Below are positions 1 through 7,943 of a stretch of 57,683 nt of DNA, piece by piece. The position numbers and the translations under genes are program-made. Every line of letters starts with the position of its first letter. The first letter of the stretch is position 1. The stretch covers positions 1 through 57,683 of the forward strand of contig JAJFUE010000087.1 in assembly GCA_021372575.1 (NCBI GenBank), read 5' to 3'. Source of the DNA: a bacterium (lineage in GTDB: Bacteria; Sumerlaeota; Sumerlaeia; MVZB01). The notes under the pieces were generated by a model that saw only the letters and a program-made list of their open reading frames with translations, searched no databases and was not told the DNA's origin.

Positions 1-188
1 TGGCCGCCAAGTCGCGGGCGCTGATCGTCCCCGAAGTCAACATGGGCCAGATCGTACGCGAGGTGTCGCGCGCGGCCGCGGGGCGTTGCCCGGTGATCGG
101 GATGCCGCTGCCCGGCGGCGCGATGCACAAGCCCGACCAGATCGTGGAAGCGATTGCGAAGGCGGCTGAGGTTGGCGCAAACGCATAG
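1..188 (+). CDS. korA: 2-oxoacid:ferredoxin oxidoreductase, alpha subunit (3' end only)
   Basis: Only the last 61 codons are present; the reading frame enters at base 3 and stops with TAG at 186-188. The visible tail has the LIVPEVNMGQIVREV segment and a closing PGG..HKPDQI stretch, typical of the C-terminus of KorA-type alpha subunits. These subunits oxidatively decarboxylate 2-oxoacids such as 2-oxoglutarate to acyl-CoA and reduce ferredoxin, in complex with the beta subunit. korB and korC follow on the same strand, so this is the tail of a kor operon. The substrate (2-oxoglutarate or another 2-oxoacid) cannot be decided from this fragment. Confidence 0.85.
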   Translation, partial: AAKSRALIVPEVNMGQIVREVSRAAAGRCPVIGMPLPGGAMHKPDQIVEAIAKAAEVGANA

Positions 189-195
189 GCTGATC

Positions 196-231
196 GATTA
201 CGATTACGATTACGAGCACGAGCACGAACGC
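196..231. repeat. GATTAC/GAGCAC hexamer array in the korA-korB spacer
   Basis: Three GATTAC, two GAGCAC and one GAACGC unit in six-base register. It fills most of the spacer between korA and korB and is nearly repeated in the korB-korC spacer. Confidence 0.85.
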
Positions 232-241
232 GAGGGATAAC

Positions 242-1063
242 ATGGTTACCAGCACCGAACACTCGTTAGACCAATACCTGCGGGCGGACCGCATGCCGCA
301 CATCTGGTGCCCGGGGTGCGGGATCGGCACGGCGGTGAACGCGTTTATTCATGCGGTGCAGAAGACCGAGATCCCGCTCGACCAGCTCGCGATCGTGTCG
401 GGCATCGGCTGCACGGCGCGCGTGGCAGGCTACATGTATCTGGATTCGTTCCACAGCACGCACGGCCGCGCGCTGCCGCTGGCCACGGGGCTGAAACTGG
501 CGCGGCCGGAGCTGAAAGTCGTGGTGTTCAGCGGCGACGGCGACCTGTTCGCCATCGGCGGGAATCATTTCATCCACGCGGCGCGGCGCAACATGGACCT
601 GACGGTGATCTGCGTCAACAACTTCAACTACGGCATGACCGGCGGGCAGCTCGCGCCGACGACGCCGCACGGCGCCCGCACGACCACGACGCGCCAGGGC
701 AATCCCGACACGCCGTTCAACCTGCCGTCGCTGGCGGCGGCGTGCGGCGCGGTCTATGTGGCGCGCTGGACGGTCGGGCACGTCGTGCAGCTTCAGCGCG
801 CGATGGGCGAGGTGCTGCGCAAGAAAGGCTTCACGTTCCTCGAGGTCATCAGCCCGTGTCCGACGCTGTTCGGCCGCCTGAACAAACTCGGCGCGGGGAT
901 CGACATGGTGCAGGCCACCAAGGAGCGCACCGAGATCCGCAACGGCGCCGACCCCAAGGAAGCCGACATCACGATGGACTCGCCGATCGTGTGCGGCAAG
1001 TTCCTCGACATCGAGAAGCCGACGTACCTGGAGCGGATCGGGCTGGCGCCGGCCGCGGCATAA
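242..1063 (+). CDS. korB: 2-oxoacid:ferredoxin oxidoreductase, beta (TPP-binding) subunit
   Basis: 273 residues, the usual length for KorB. The protein carries the thiamine-diphosphate-binding half of the enzyme. The CPGCG motif is at residues 23-27. The TPP/Mg2+ motif runs from GDGD (98-101) to NNFNYGMTGGQ (126-136). The following PTTPHGARTTTT stretch is typical of the family. It should act with KorA (upstream) and KorC (downstream) in the cytoplasm, feeding electrons to ferredoxin. The ATG at 242 follows a weak GAGGG ribosome site. The 53-base spacer from korA is largely GATTAC/GAGCAC hexamer repeat, as is the korB-korC spacer. No ferredoxin-like delta subunit lies downstream; it may be upstream of the window. 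Confidence 0.95.
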   Translation: MVTSTEHSLDQYLRADRMPHIWCPGCGIGTAVNAFIHAVQKTEIPLDQLAIVSGIGCTARVAGYMYLDSFHSTHGRALPLATGLKLARPELKVVVFSGDGDLFAIGGNHFIHAARRNMDLTVICVNNFNYGMTGGQLAPTTPHGARTTTTRQGNPDTPFNLPSLAAACGAVYVARWTVGHVVQLQRAMGEVLRKKGFTFLEVISPCPTLFGRLNKLGAGIDMVQATKERTEIRNGADPKEADITMDSPIVCGKFLDIEKPTYLERIGLAPAAA

Positions 1064-1067
1064 GATC

Positions 1068-1097
1068 GATTACGATTACGAGCACGAGCACGAACGT
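1068..1097. repeat. GATTAC/GAGCAC hexamer array in the korB-korC spacer
   Basis: Two GATTAC, two GAGCAC and one GAACGT unit. Both kor spacers start GATCGATTAC and end in GAACG before the ribosome site, differing by one GATTAC unit. Confidence 0.85.
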
Positions 1098-1113
1098 TAA
1101 GGAAGAGCATTCA

Positions 1114-1710
1114 ATGCAAACAGATCGTCTTGAAATCCGCGTGACGGGCTTTGGCGGGCAGGGCGTGATCCTGACCGGCTACATTCTCGGCAGGGCCGCG
1201 GCGCTGTTCCGCGACCAGCACGCCGTGCTCGCGCAGACGTACGGCCCCGAGGCGCGCGGCAGCGCGTGCCGCGCCGACCTGATCGTCTCACCCAACCCGA
1301 TCGACTACCCGCAGGTCGCGCGGCCGAACATCCTGATCGCGCTGTCGCAGGACGGCTACACGACGCACAAGAAGTCGATCGAGGCCGACGGCATGATCCT
1401 TTACGACGAGGAACTGGTGCGGCCGGATATGGACAGCCCGGTGTTCCACGCGTCGATCCCTGCGACGCGGTTCGCCAAGGAAGTCGGCCACAAGATCATG
1501 GCCAACATCGTGATGCTCGGGTTCTGCACGGCGCTGACAAACCTTGCCACCGCGGAATCGATGGAAAAGGCGGTCAGCGGCAGCGTGCCGAAAGGGACGG
1601 AGCCGAAGAATTTGAACGCGTTCCGCAAGGGCTACGAATACGGCCAGCAGTGGCTTGAAAGCCACATGAAGGGGAATGGGCACAAGACGAGCCCGTACCT
1701 GAGAAAATAA
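1114..1710 (+). CDS. korC: 2-oxoacid:ferredoxin oxidoreductase, gamma subunit
   Basis: 198 residues. The N-terminal GFGGQG motif (12-17) followed by a small hydrophobic helix is the signature of the gamma domain of pyruvate/2-oxoglutarate ferredoxin oxidoreductases. The QTYGPEARGSACRADL segment is also characteristic. The ATG at 1114 is chosen because AAGGAAGAG lies just upstream and the protein then begins directly with the gamma domain; the open frame continues further upstream through korB in another frame but is not coding there. It is the last gene of the kor operon, since the next gene is unrelated and 96 bases away. The C-terminal tail (about 15 residues, GNGHKTSPYLRK) is hydrophilic and probably flexible. 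Confidence 0.93.
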   Translation: MQTDRLEIRVTGFGGQGVILTGYILGRAAALFRDQHAVLAQTYGPEARGSACRADLIVSPNPIDYPQVARPNILIALSQDGYTTHKKSIEADGMILYDEELVRPDMDSPVFHASIPATRFAKEVGHKIMANIVMLGFCTALTNLATAESMEKAVSGSVPKGTEPKNLNAFRKGYEYGQQWLESHMKGNGHKTSPYLRK

Positions 1711-1806
1711 TTTCGATTGAACCGCAGAGTCGCAGAGGACGCAGAGAAGAAAATCTTTGCGTCCTTTTTGTTTTTGGAGTGTGATGCTTCTCAATGTTGA
1801 GATCAC

Positions 1807-2547
1807 ATGAAGGCAATCGAGACATCAATGACCGTCCCTAACCGCAGAAACAGTTTCGGGCACCATTTTGGACACGTTCAAGTGCTCCTGACGTTGATGA
1901 TCATTGCTGTTCTGGTTGTCATGCTGGGTTCGAGTATTGACGAACTTCGTCGCGGCGGAGTGCGCCCACCCAAAGTTCCGTCGGAGTATTTCATTCCAAT
2001 CATTATTATGATTACTGCCGGCTTCGGTGTTTTTGCCCAAGGAACATTTTACGATTATGTCGCGAAGCATAAGTTTGTTAGCGCGTTCTCTTACCTGAGC
2101 GTATTGGCTATCCTCTGGCTTATTCGATGGAAATTGGGCACGATTCGTCCCACCGATCAATCGACCCTGCTCTTTTTCAAATTAAACGTTCGAGCGGCGA
2201 TGCGCCTGCTCGGAATACCTGTTGTCGGGCTGATCGCTTATGGAATTGGCTATGGCATGTACGTTGTGCTGAACAAGTTCATGATTTTCATGAAATTCCC
2301 CAAAGATGAATATTACCGGGAAATTCTCTGGATGACGGTCGTGGCAATGACGGTTGCGCCCTTCTCATTCTGGTTGATCATGGATATGAACTCCTTGTTC
2401 GATGGGCAGATTCCCCCGCCGCGCGATCTTGTATTCTGGTTCAAATACTTCGACATCGGCTTCGTCCTGTTTGTTGCCGTGCTTTGCGGACTATTCGGAG
2501 GAATGGCAACATACGCCGCGATCAAAAGGAAATTCGAAAGACCCTGA
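1807..2547 (+). CDS. Multi-pass membrane protein, unknown function (pair with next gene)
   Basis: 246 residues with about five or six hydrophobic stretches, so an inner-membrane protein; I recognise no family. Its second half resembles the next gene. Both have an LFF/LKLN segment followed by a Gly-rich membrane helix, then an APxxFWxI helix, then a closing helix ending in a basic tail, which suggests two diverged tandem copies. The stop at 2545-2547 lies 4 bases before the ATG of the next gene, so the two are probably co-translated. Base composition is visibly lower in GC than in korABC or dnaB, which may mean weaker codon selection or acquisition. Function cannot be inferred. Confidence 0.75.
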   Translation: MKAIETSMTVPNRRNSFGHHFGHVQVLLTLMIIAVLVVMLGSSIDELRRGGVRPPKVPSEYFIPIIIMITAGFGVFAQGTFYDYVAKHKFVSAFSYLSVLAILWLIRWKLGTIRPTDQSTLLFFKLNVRAAMRLLGIPVVGLIAYGIGYGMYVVLNKFMIFMKFPKDEYYREILWMTVVAMTVAPFSFWLIMDMNSLFDGQIPPPRDLVFWFKYFDIGFVLFVAVLCGLFGGMATYAAIKRKFERP

Positions 2548-2551
2548 CCAC

Positions 2552-3220
2552 ATGGCCGTCCCATCCCGCAGAATTCTTGGCCGCCAGGATATGATCTATT
2601 TATTGGCGGTGATTTGGCTCATGGCCGCGGTCTTTATTCCGGTTCTTGCGGATCAAAAGAAAACAGGCATCTCCCCGATGCCATTGTTTTTTCTGGGAAT
2701 CCCCGTTCTCGTCTGCTTTACCGGCCTGATGATTCTTTACGTCAATGTTTTAGCGGGCCTGCCGCGCCGGCGCTGGGTCATCCTAGTGATCCCCGCGTTT
2801 CTGATTGCAATGGTCCTCGCCGGGGCGCTGAACGCATGGCTTGGTCCGATCGGGCGCGGTGAACCGCTTGGCCGGCTGTTCTTGAAACTCAATATCGGCG
2901 GGCTGTGGCGCGGAATGGTTTTGATAACCACCGGTGCGGTCTATGGTTTCATAGGCAAACTTTTACATGGTGGGGCAAAGAAACTGCTTTCTAATTGTAT
3001 TCAAAGCAAGGTCCGGATCGAGAACATCGCTTCCGCATTAAGCTACATGTTGTTGGCGCCTTTATTTTTCTGGACGATTATAAATCTGGCATTGTGGTCG
3101 CAACACCACAGACTCGGCTGGAAAGAATTGCTATATTGTTATGCATTTCTGGACGGCCTCATTTTGTTATTTTTGTCGGCGATTTTTATCCTGACGCGCA
3201 TGGCTGAAGGGAAGAAGTGA
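2552..3220 (+). CDS. Multi-pass membrane protein, unknown function (paralogue of previous gene)
   Basis: 222 residues with about six predicted membrane helices. The start ATG at 2552 lies 4 bases after the preceding stop; the open frame extends upstream to 2402 but that part overlaps the preceding gene. Shared features with the preceding protein are an LFLKLN segment before a Gly-rich helix and APLFFWTI near the C-terminus, so I infer an ancient tandem duplication. It ends in a basic Lys-rich tail. A palindromic dispersed repeat sits immediately after the stop. No catalytic motif is visible and no function is proposed. Confidence 0.75.
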   Translation: MAVPSRRILGRQDMIYLLAVIWLMAAVFIPVLADQKKTGISPMPLFFLGIPVLVCFTGLMILYVNVLAGLPRRRWVILVIPAFLIAMVLAGALNAWLGPIGRGEPLGRLFLKLNIGGLWRGMVLITTGAVYGFIGKLLHGGAKKLLSNCIQSKVRIENIASALSYMLLAPLFFWTIINLALWSQHHRLGWKELLYCYAFLDGLILLFLSAIFILTRMAEGKK

Positions 3221-3227
3221 ACCCATT

Positions 3228-3261
3228 TCTGTCGCCCCTTCGGGGCTCGATCAAAATGATT
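3228..3261. repeat. Dispersed palindromic element (GCCCC-TTC-GGGGC hairpin)
   Basis: A GC hairpin in the 50-base gap between two convergent genes, followed by a GATC-rich tail. Its reverse complement matches 29814-29842 downstream of bamA, sharing GATCGAGCCCCG, AGGGGCGACA and the flanking ATGAT. It may serve as a bidirectional transcription stop, but no T-tract supports this. Confidence 0.6.
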
Positions 3262-3270
3262 CCGCCTTTC

Positions 3271-3840
3271 TTACTCTTTGCCGCTGGCAACCACTGCCGT
3301 CAGAATGGCGGGAAAAAAGTTGTAGCAGAACATGATCGTCGCGACGACGAAGACGGCCTTTAATTTTGATTTCTTTTCCCACTCCAGAAACGCAACCGAG
3401 AAAACCAGAAACGGAATAAAAACGGACAAGCCCAATGCCGGCCATTTCATTCCCAGGAAAATGGCCCAAGTGAGCGCTGATCCTGAAGCAGCCAGCCACT
3501 GACGCCTTAGAATCAGTTTATAAAGGGCCAAAATCCCCCACAGGGTCAGCGTTCCGAGACATGGGAACATGATCAGCATCTTGGTCAAAATCACAATAAC
3601 TGAAATATTTCTCGATCCCGATGCTGCTGTATAAGGAAAAAGTCTGGCGGCCATGAGAAAAATGACGATGCTTGGATAAAACGAAAAAATAAAGGCATTT
3701 TGAACGTATTGCCACAAGGGTTGATCCGTGTCGGCCAAGCTCCTGCTGGCATTCATTCTTGTTTTGAGATTGTTCCAGAAATAGCTCAAACACTCGGCGA
3801 AGCCGGCGTTTTTGCGTGAGTCGCGTTCTTCAGGCTCCAT
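3271..3840 (-). CDS. Multi-pass membrane protein, unknown function (downstream of dnaB)
   Basis: 189 residues. The ATG at 3840 lies 4 bases after the dnaB stop, so it is the last gene of the dnaB transcription unit. After about 45 hydrophilic residues there are roughly five hydrophobic helices; this looks like an inner-membrane protein with a cytoplasmic N-terminus. GC is lower than in dnaB, as in the two membrane genes on the opposite strand with which it converges. I see no family signature and no clear similarity to those two genes. Longer open frames reaching 4152 on this strand overlap dnaB and are rejected. Confidence 0.7.
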   Translation of the reverse strand: MEPEERDSRKNAGFAECLSYFWNNLKTRMNASRSLADTDQPLWQYVQNAFIFSFYPSIVIFLMAARLFPYTAASGSRNISVIVILTKMLIMFPCLGTLTLWGILALYKLILRRQWLAASGSALTWAIFLGMKWPALGLSVFIPFLVFSVAFLEWEKKSKLKAVFVVATIMFCYNFFPAILTAVVASGKE

Positions 3841-3844
3841 TGAT

Positions 3845-5272
3845 TCACCCCCCCGGCGCGAGGGTGACGAACTGGGTGAACTCGCCGTGGAAGAGCATGT
3901 CGAAGTCGCCGACGGGGCCGTTGCGTTGCTTGCCGATGCGCACACAGGCCATGTCGGGCTGCACGGGGCCGTCGCCCTGCACCAAGTTGCGCTCGCGGTG
4001 GATGAACATGACAACGTCGGCGTCCTGCTCGATCGCGCCCGATTCACGAAGATCCGACAGCTTGGGCATCTTGTCCTTGGTGCCGCGGCGTTGCTCGCTT
4101 TGGCGGCTGAGCTGGCTGAGCGCGATGATCGGGATCTCGAGCTCGCGCGCAAGGGCCTTGATCGAGCGGCTGATCTCGGTGACTTCCTGCTGGCGGTTGT
4201 CGTAGCGCATGCCGCCGCCGTGCATGAGCTGGAGGTAATCGACGATGATGAGCGCGAGGTCGGGGCAGCGCGACTTGAGGCGGCGGGCGCGGGCGCGCAT
4301 TTCGAGCGCGCTGAGCGTGGAGGCGTCGTCGATGTGGAGCGGGGCGGCGTCGATGCGCGCGCCGGCCTCGTGCAGGGCGTCGAGCTCGCTGCGCTTCAAG
4401 GCCTTGCCGCTCAGCACGCGGCCCATCGAGACGTGCGACTCCGAGCAGAGGAGGCGGCTCGTGACTTCGCCGCGCGACATTTCGAGCGAGAACAGGCCGA
4501 CGGGTTTCTTGCGGCGCAGGGCGACGTGCGCGGCGATGTTCATGGCGAAGGCCGTCTTGCCCATGGAGGGGCGCGCGGCGATGATGATCATGTTCGAGGG
4601 GCGCAGGCCACCGGTCATCTGGTCGAGGCGGTCGAAACCGGTCTCGAGGCCGGGCAGCGCGCCGCCGCTCTTGGAGCGCTCCTCGATTTCCATCAGCTTG
4701 TCGGCGACGACCTCGCCGACGTGGACGAAGTCGGCCGAGCGCTGGTCCTGGCCGATGGCGAAGATGCGCTGCTCGGCGCTCTCGATCATCGAGGTGACGT
4801 CCTCGGCGCCGGCGCCGGAGGCCTGGTCGGCGATCGTTTGCGCGGCGCGGATGAGGCGGCGCAGGCGCCACTTCTCGACGATGATGCGCGCGTATTCGGC
4901 GGCCTGGCCGGGGGCGAAGATGTCCTCCTCGAGCGCGGCGAGGAACGGCGCGCCGCCGACGGCCTCGAGCTGGCCCTTGAGCAGGAGCTTCTCGGCGAGG
5001 GTGGTGAGGTCGATCGCGGCGTTGGCCTCGTAGATCTCGAGGATCGCGCTGAAGATCGTCTGGTGCGCGGGGCTGAAGAAGAGCGGCTCGTCGGGCTCGC
5101 CGCGGCGGCGCGGGCGGCCGGCTTCGCGCGCCTGGGCGACGGCGGCCGGGGGCATCTGGTCGAGCGCCACGTCGATCAAGCGGTTGTCGAGGATCAGGCA
5201 ACCCAGCAGCGCCCGCTCGGCCTCGAGGTTGGCCGGCAGGGTCGTTCGCGAATCAAAGGCAGCTTCAACCAT
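3845..5272 (-). CDS. dnaB: Replicative DNA helicase DnaB
   Basis: 475 residues, the normal length. DnaB is the hexameric helicase that unwinds DNA ahead of the replisome. The N-terminal domain (about 10-170) has the PANLEAERALLG start typical of the family. The RecA-like domain has Walker A ARPSMGKTAF (residues 233-242), a DYLQLM Walker B, and the SQLSR motif further on. A Pro/Arg-rich insertion at about residues 45-65 in the N-terminal domain is not usual and may be a lineage-specific loop. The gene lies downstream of rplI, as in many bacteria. A rho-independent terminator separates the two, so dnaB probably has its own promoter in 5273-5425. Confidence 0.97.
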   Translation of the reverse strand: MVEAAFDSRTTLPANLEAERALLGCLILDNRLIDVALDQMPPAAVAQAREAGRPRRRGEPDEPLFFSPAHQTIFSAILEIYEANAAIDLTTLAEKLLLKGQLEAVGGAPFLAALEEDIFAPGQAAEYARIIVEKWRLRRLIRAAQTIADQASGAGAEDVTSMIESAEQRIFAIGQDQRSADFVHVGEVVADKLMEIEERSKSGGALPGLETGFDRLDQMTGGLRPSNMIIIAARPSMGKTAFAMNIAAHVALRRKKPVGLFSLEMSRGEVTSRLLCSESHVSMGRVLSGKALKRSELDALHEAGARIDAAPLHIDDASTLSALEMRARARRLKSRCPDLALIIVDYLQLMHGGGMRYDNRQQEVTEISRSIKALARELEIPIIALSQLSRQSEQRRGTKDKMPKLSDLRESGAIEQDADVVMFIHRERNLVQGDGPVQPDMACVRIGKQRNGPVGDFDMLFHGEFTQFVTLAPGG

Positions 5273-5382
5273 TTCGGGATTCTTTCACATTATGATCACA
5301 GGTTATCCACAGGGTCGTCACGTTTTGCCCCGGCTTGCGACGTGGACTTTAGCGCAAGGCGGATCAACTTGCAAGAGGGTCG

Positions 5383-5424
5383 GTAGGTCAGCAGGTTGCT
5401 TCGAGCCGAAGCGACCTACTGACA
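5383..5424. repeat. Dispersed palindromic element (TAGGTCGCTTCG family)
   Basis: Inverted repeat in which GTAGGTC near 5383 faces GACCTAC at 5413-5419, with an internal GCTTCG/CGAAGC stem. The right half matches 51861-51890, where a longer perfect palindrome of the same family lies between argS and the M16 gene. Confidence 0.7.
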
Positions 5425-5463
5425 ATAAAAAAACGCGCCGGCCGTTTTGGCAGCTGGCGCGTT
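5425..5463 (-). terminator. Rho-independent terminator of rplI
   Basis: On the minus strand an AACGCGCC / GGCGCGTT stem (5456-5463 with 5432-5439), with an inner GCC/GGC pairing, is followed by a run of seven T. It begins 20 bases after the rplI stop. Confidence 0.85.
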
Positions 5464-5482
5464 GACAATTTTTTCGAAAAGA

Positions 5483-6004
5483 TTACTCGGCGGGCTGGGC
5501 TTCGGGCTCGGCCTTGGCCTCGGCCTTCTCTTCGGCTTCGGCCTCGGCGGCTTCGGCAACGGCGATGGCCTTGACGATGACCGAGATGGTGGTCTCGACG
5601 CCCTGCAGCAGGCGGATGCGGACCGTGTGCTGACCGACGGCCTTGATCGGCTCCTTGATGAGGACCTGACGGCGCTCGATGTCAAAGCCCTGGGCCTTGA
5701 GCGCGTCGAGGACCTCGCGGTCGTGGATCGCGCCGAACAGGCGGCCTTCGGGGTTGGCCTTCTCGGCGAACTCGAGCTTGACGCCGGCGAGACGGTCGGC
5801 GTAGGCCTTGGCGGTCTGGACCTGCTTTTCGGCCTCGGCCTTCAGTTTCTTGCGCTTGGCCTCACTCTGGCGCAGATTGCCCTCGGTCGCCTCGATGGCG
5901 TAGCCGCGCGGGCCCAGGAAGTTGCGGTAATAACCGGCGGCGACGTTGACCACGTCGCCTTGCATACCCAGTTGTTCAACGGTTTGAAACAGGATGACTT
6001 GCAT
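5483..6004 (-). CDS. rplI: 50S ribosomal protein L9
   Basis: 173 residues against the usual 147-150; the excess is an Ala/Glu/Lys/Pro-rich C-terminal tail of about 25 residues. The N-terminal domain matches L9 (MQVILF, then YYRNFLGPRGYAI), followed by the long connecting helix and the C-terminal RNA-binding domain (GRLFGAIHDREV). L9 binds 23S rRNA. The ATG at 6004 is preferred over an in-frame GTG at 6013: it gives the canonical MQVI start and has GGAG about 9 bases upstream. It follows the DUF2232 gene on the same strand, a common order. Confidence 0.96.
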   Translation of the reverse strand: MQVILFQTVEQLGMQGDVVNVAAGYYRNFLGPRGYAIEATEGNLRQSEAKRKKLKAEAEKQVQTAKAYADRLAGVKLEFAEKANPEGRLFGAIHDREVLDALKAQGFDIERRQVLIKEPIKAVGQHTVRIRLLQGVETTISVIVKAIAVAEAAEAEAEEKAEAKAEPEAQPAE

Positions 6005-6038
6005 TGATCGCACTCCGATCTCAGATTACAGCGATGAC

Positions 6039-7079
6039 TCAGGCCTTTTCGTCGATTCGTCGGAGACCCTGAAGCCGGCGAAAGTCGAACCAGATATCGG
6101 TCAGGCCGATCAGGACGGCCGCTTGCCAGATGCTGAACAGCAGGACCACACCGGCAAGGTTCCAGATGCGGCCCGCCCAGCGTTGGCCTCTGAACCGCTG
6201 CAGGGCTCCGAAAAACAGAACAATGGCCAAACCCTCGATAAAACAGGCCAGCGCGAAAATCGCGAGCAGTGGGATGGCCAACCACTGCATGCCCCCAGAG
6301 GGCACCAAGCCATTAAAAATCTCTAAAATGAGGCCTATGATCAAGAGGAAAATATACCTATCCCTGATTTTAAACAGAACGAACGCATGGCGGCGCTTCT
6401 GAAACTGCCCTAAAACACGCCTCGAAACGCGTCCCGCGACCCATAAAACCAAAATCCACATCGTCAGCCACGAGGTCGTCACGAGAACGCCGTAGCGCGG
6501 TCCGGCCCACTCGATGCCCTCGCGCATGAGACGGCCCATCTCGATTTTCTGGTCCTCGAGCTGGCGGGCCAGGGCGAGCGTCTCGCGACGGCTGACGGAG
6601 AGTTCTCGCTGCGCCCTGAGGAGCGCGGGCTTCAGGCTCGCTCCGGCGCCGAGCCAGATGAGGAACACGAAGCCTGCGAAGGCCGCTGCCGGGACGAGGA
6701 AAAAGTAATCCTGCTCGTCTTTTTCGCGGTGGAAAAGAAACACGCCGCCGCCGGCCGCGATGGCGGAAGCCGTCACCCACAGGACGGCCATCGGCGGCTG
6801 GACCCAGTAGTAGGTGCCGACGATGACGCCGATCAGCTCGAGGCCGATGAGGCGCGGGTTGGCGAGGCTGAAGCCGGCCCAGAACACGAACAGCGACAGC
6901 GCCGACGTGATGAGGGCGGTGTTGAGGTCGCCCGCGGCGGTTTTGAGAATGAGCAGCACGGCAGCCGGCGGAACGATCAGATACATGAGCCACGGGGCAA
7001 GCCGGCGGGGCTTCGAGCGTTTCGCCTCGGGCCGGGGATGGTGCGCCGAATACGGGGAGTGGGCGTTCAGGTCAGCCAT
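6039..7079 (-). CDS. DUF2232-type (YybS-like) membrane protein
   Basis: 346 residues with about eight hydrophobic helices, so an integral inner-membrane protein. The middle has an amphipathic segment (about 150-180) before a PRYGVLVTTSWLTMW helix, and the last third is three further helices. This pattern, together with its place between a small-ribosomal/processing region and rplI-dnaB, matches the DUF2232/YybS family whose function is unknown. The start ATG at 7079 overlaps the end of the histidine-phosphatase gene by 8 bases, so translation is probably coupled. The hydrophilic N-terminus of about 25 residues is basic and likely cytoplasmic. Confidence 0.8.
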   Translation of the reverse strand: MADLNAHSPYSAHHPRPEAKRSKPRRLAPWLMYLIVPPAAVLLILKTAAGDLNTALITSALSLFVFWAGFSLANPRLIGLELIGVIVGTYYWVQPPMAVLWVTASAIAAGGGVFLFHREKDEQDYFFLVPAAAFAGFVFLIWLGAGASLKPALLRAQRELSVSRRETLALARQLEDQKIEMGRLMREGIEWAGPRYGVLVTTSWLTMWILVLWVAGRVSRRVLGQFQKRRHAFVLFKIRDRYIFLLIIGLILEIFNGLVPSGGMQWLAIPLLAIFALACFIEGLAIVLFFGALQRFRGQRWAGRIWNLAGVVLLFSIWQAAVLIGLTDIWFDFRRLQGLRRIDEKA

Positions 7080-7794
7080 TCATCAACGTCACGCGGGGAT
7101 AGGCATTGGGCGGAAACTCGAAGGCGAAGATGCCGCCGTGGGCGACGTCGATGCGGAAGATGTGCTCGAGCGGCATGCCGAGGACGTGCGCGACCGTGAC
7201 GCGGATCGGGCCGGCGTGGCAGGCCAGTGCGATGCGCTTGCCGGGGAAGGACTCGACAAGCTCCGTGACGGCCGGGACGACGCGTCCGTAAAGGTCCTCG
7301 AAATTCTCGGCCTCGGGCATGCGGAAATGGATGCGGTCGGCGAGCCACGTGGCGTAGAGCTCGCCGTGGTCGCGCTCGAGGGCGGCGCGGTCGAGGCCGG
7401 TGAGGCGGCCCATGTCGCGCTCGCGGAAGACCTCGACGCGGCGGACGGGAAGGCCGCGCGGTTCGGCGAGAAGATCGGCGATGAAACTGGCGCGGCTCAG
7501 GTCGCTTGAATAGATGACGTCGATCGGGACCTGCGAGAGGCGGTCGGCGACGGAGCGCGATTGCTCGCGGCCGCGTTCGCTCAGCGGAACGTCGCGCTGG
7601 CCGTAATAGCAGTTCAGGTGGCGCTCCTCGGGCTGGCCGTGGCGGATCATGTAGAGGATCGTCGAGGGACGGGTCTGCTTGACGCCGAGGCGCGGGTCGG
7701 CGGGTTCGGCATGGGTCTCGATCAATTTGGTTTCCGGATACTGCATCGCTGCGTGGCTCAAAGGGACTTCCGCGATTCCAGGAATCGCGCGCAT
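7072..7794 (-). CDS. Histidine phosphatase family protein (phosphoglycerate mutase-like)
   Basis: 240 residues. The catalytic MIRHGQ motif is at about residues 48-53, with YYGQRDVPLSERG after it and the second catalytic histidine in LACHAGPIR. This is the RHG branch of the histidine phosphatases, which includes cofactor-dependent phosphoglycerate mutases, alpha-ribazole phosphatase (CobC) and broad phosphatases; the substrate cannot be decided by eye. The first 47 residues precede the catalytic core and look like an added N-terminal extension. The ATG at 7794 follows GGAG closely; 7746 is an alternative start. It is the first gene of a unit continuing into the DUF2232 gene and rplI. Confidence 0.88.
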   Translation of the reverse strand: MRAIPGIAEVPLSHAAMQYPETKLIETHAEPADPRLGVKQTRPSTILYMIRHGQPEERHLNCYYGQRDVPLSERGREQSRSVADRLSQVPIDVIYSSDLSRASFIADLLAEPRGLPVRRVEVFRERDMGRLTGLDRAALERDHGELYATWLADRIHFRMPEAENFEDLYGRVVPAVTELVESFPGKRIALACHAGPIRVTVAHVLGMPLEHIFRIDVAHGGIFAFEFPPNAYPRVTLMNG

Positions 7795-7838
7795 TTACTC
7801 CACGATCCTACCATGCCACGCGCGGACGGTAATTAAAT

Positions 7839-7885
7839 TTCTCACGCAAAAACACAAAAGGGCCAAAGGCGCCAAAATGGGAAGG
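7839..7885. repeat. Short-word repeat (ACGCAAAAACACAAAAG type)
   Basis: Degenerate tandem words of the CACGAAAA/GCAAAAAC family, followed by CCAAAGGCGCCAAAATGGG. The same family occurs at 12354-12385, 51712-51755, 55748-55776 and 57499-57527. The segment is non-coding, between divergent genes. Confidence 0.6.
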
Positions 7886-7943
7886 GGGCGCACCCGAAAT
7901 ATTTGTGCTCGTAAACGAGATCGGTTTCAATATACTTCCGTTC

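Noticed and set aside
3812-5386. A 524-codon open frame antisense to dnaB
   Set aside because: Mirror of a GC-rich gene: Ala/Glu/Asp/Gly-rich with no motif, while the opposite strand encodes full DnaB.
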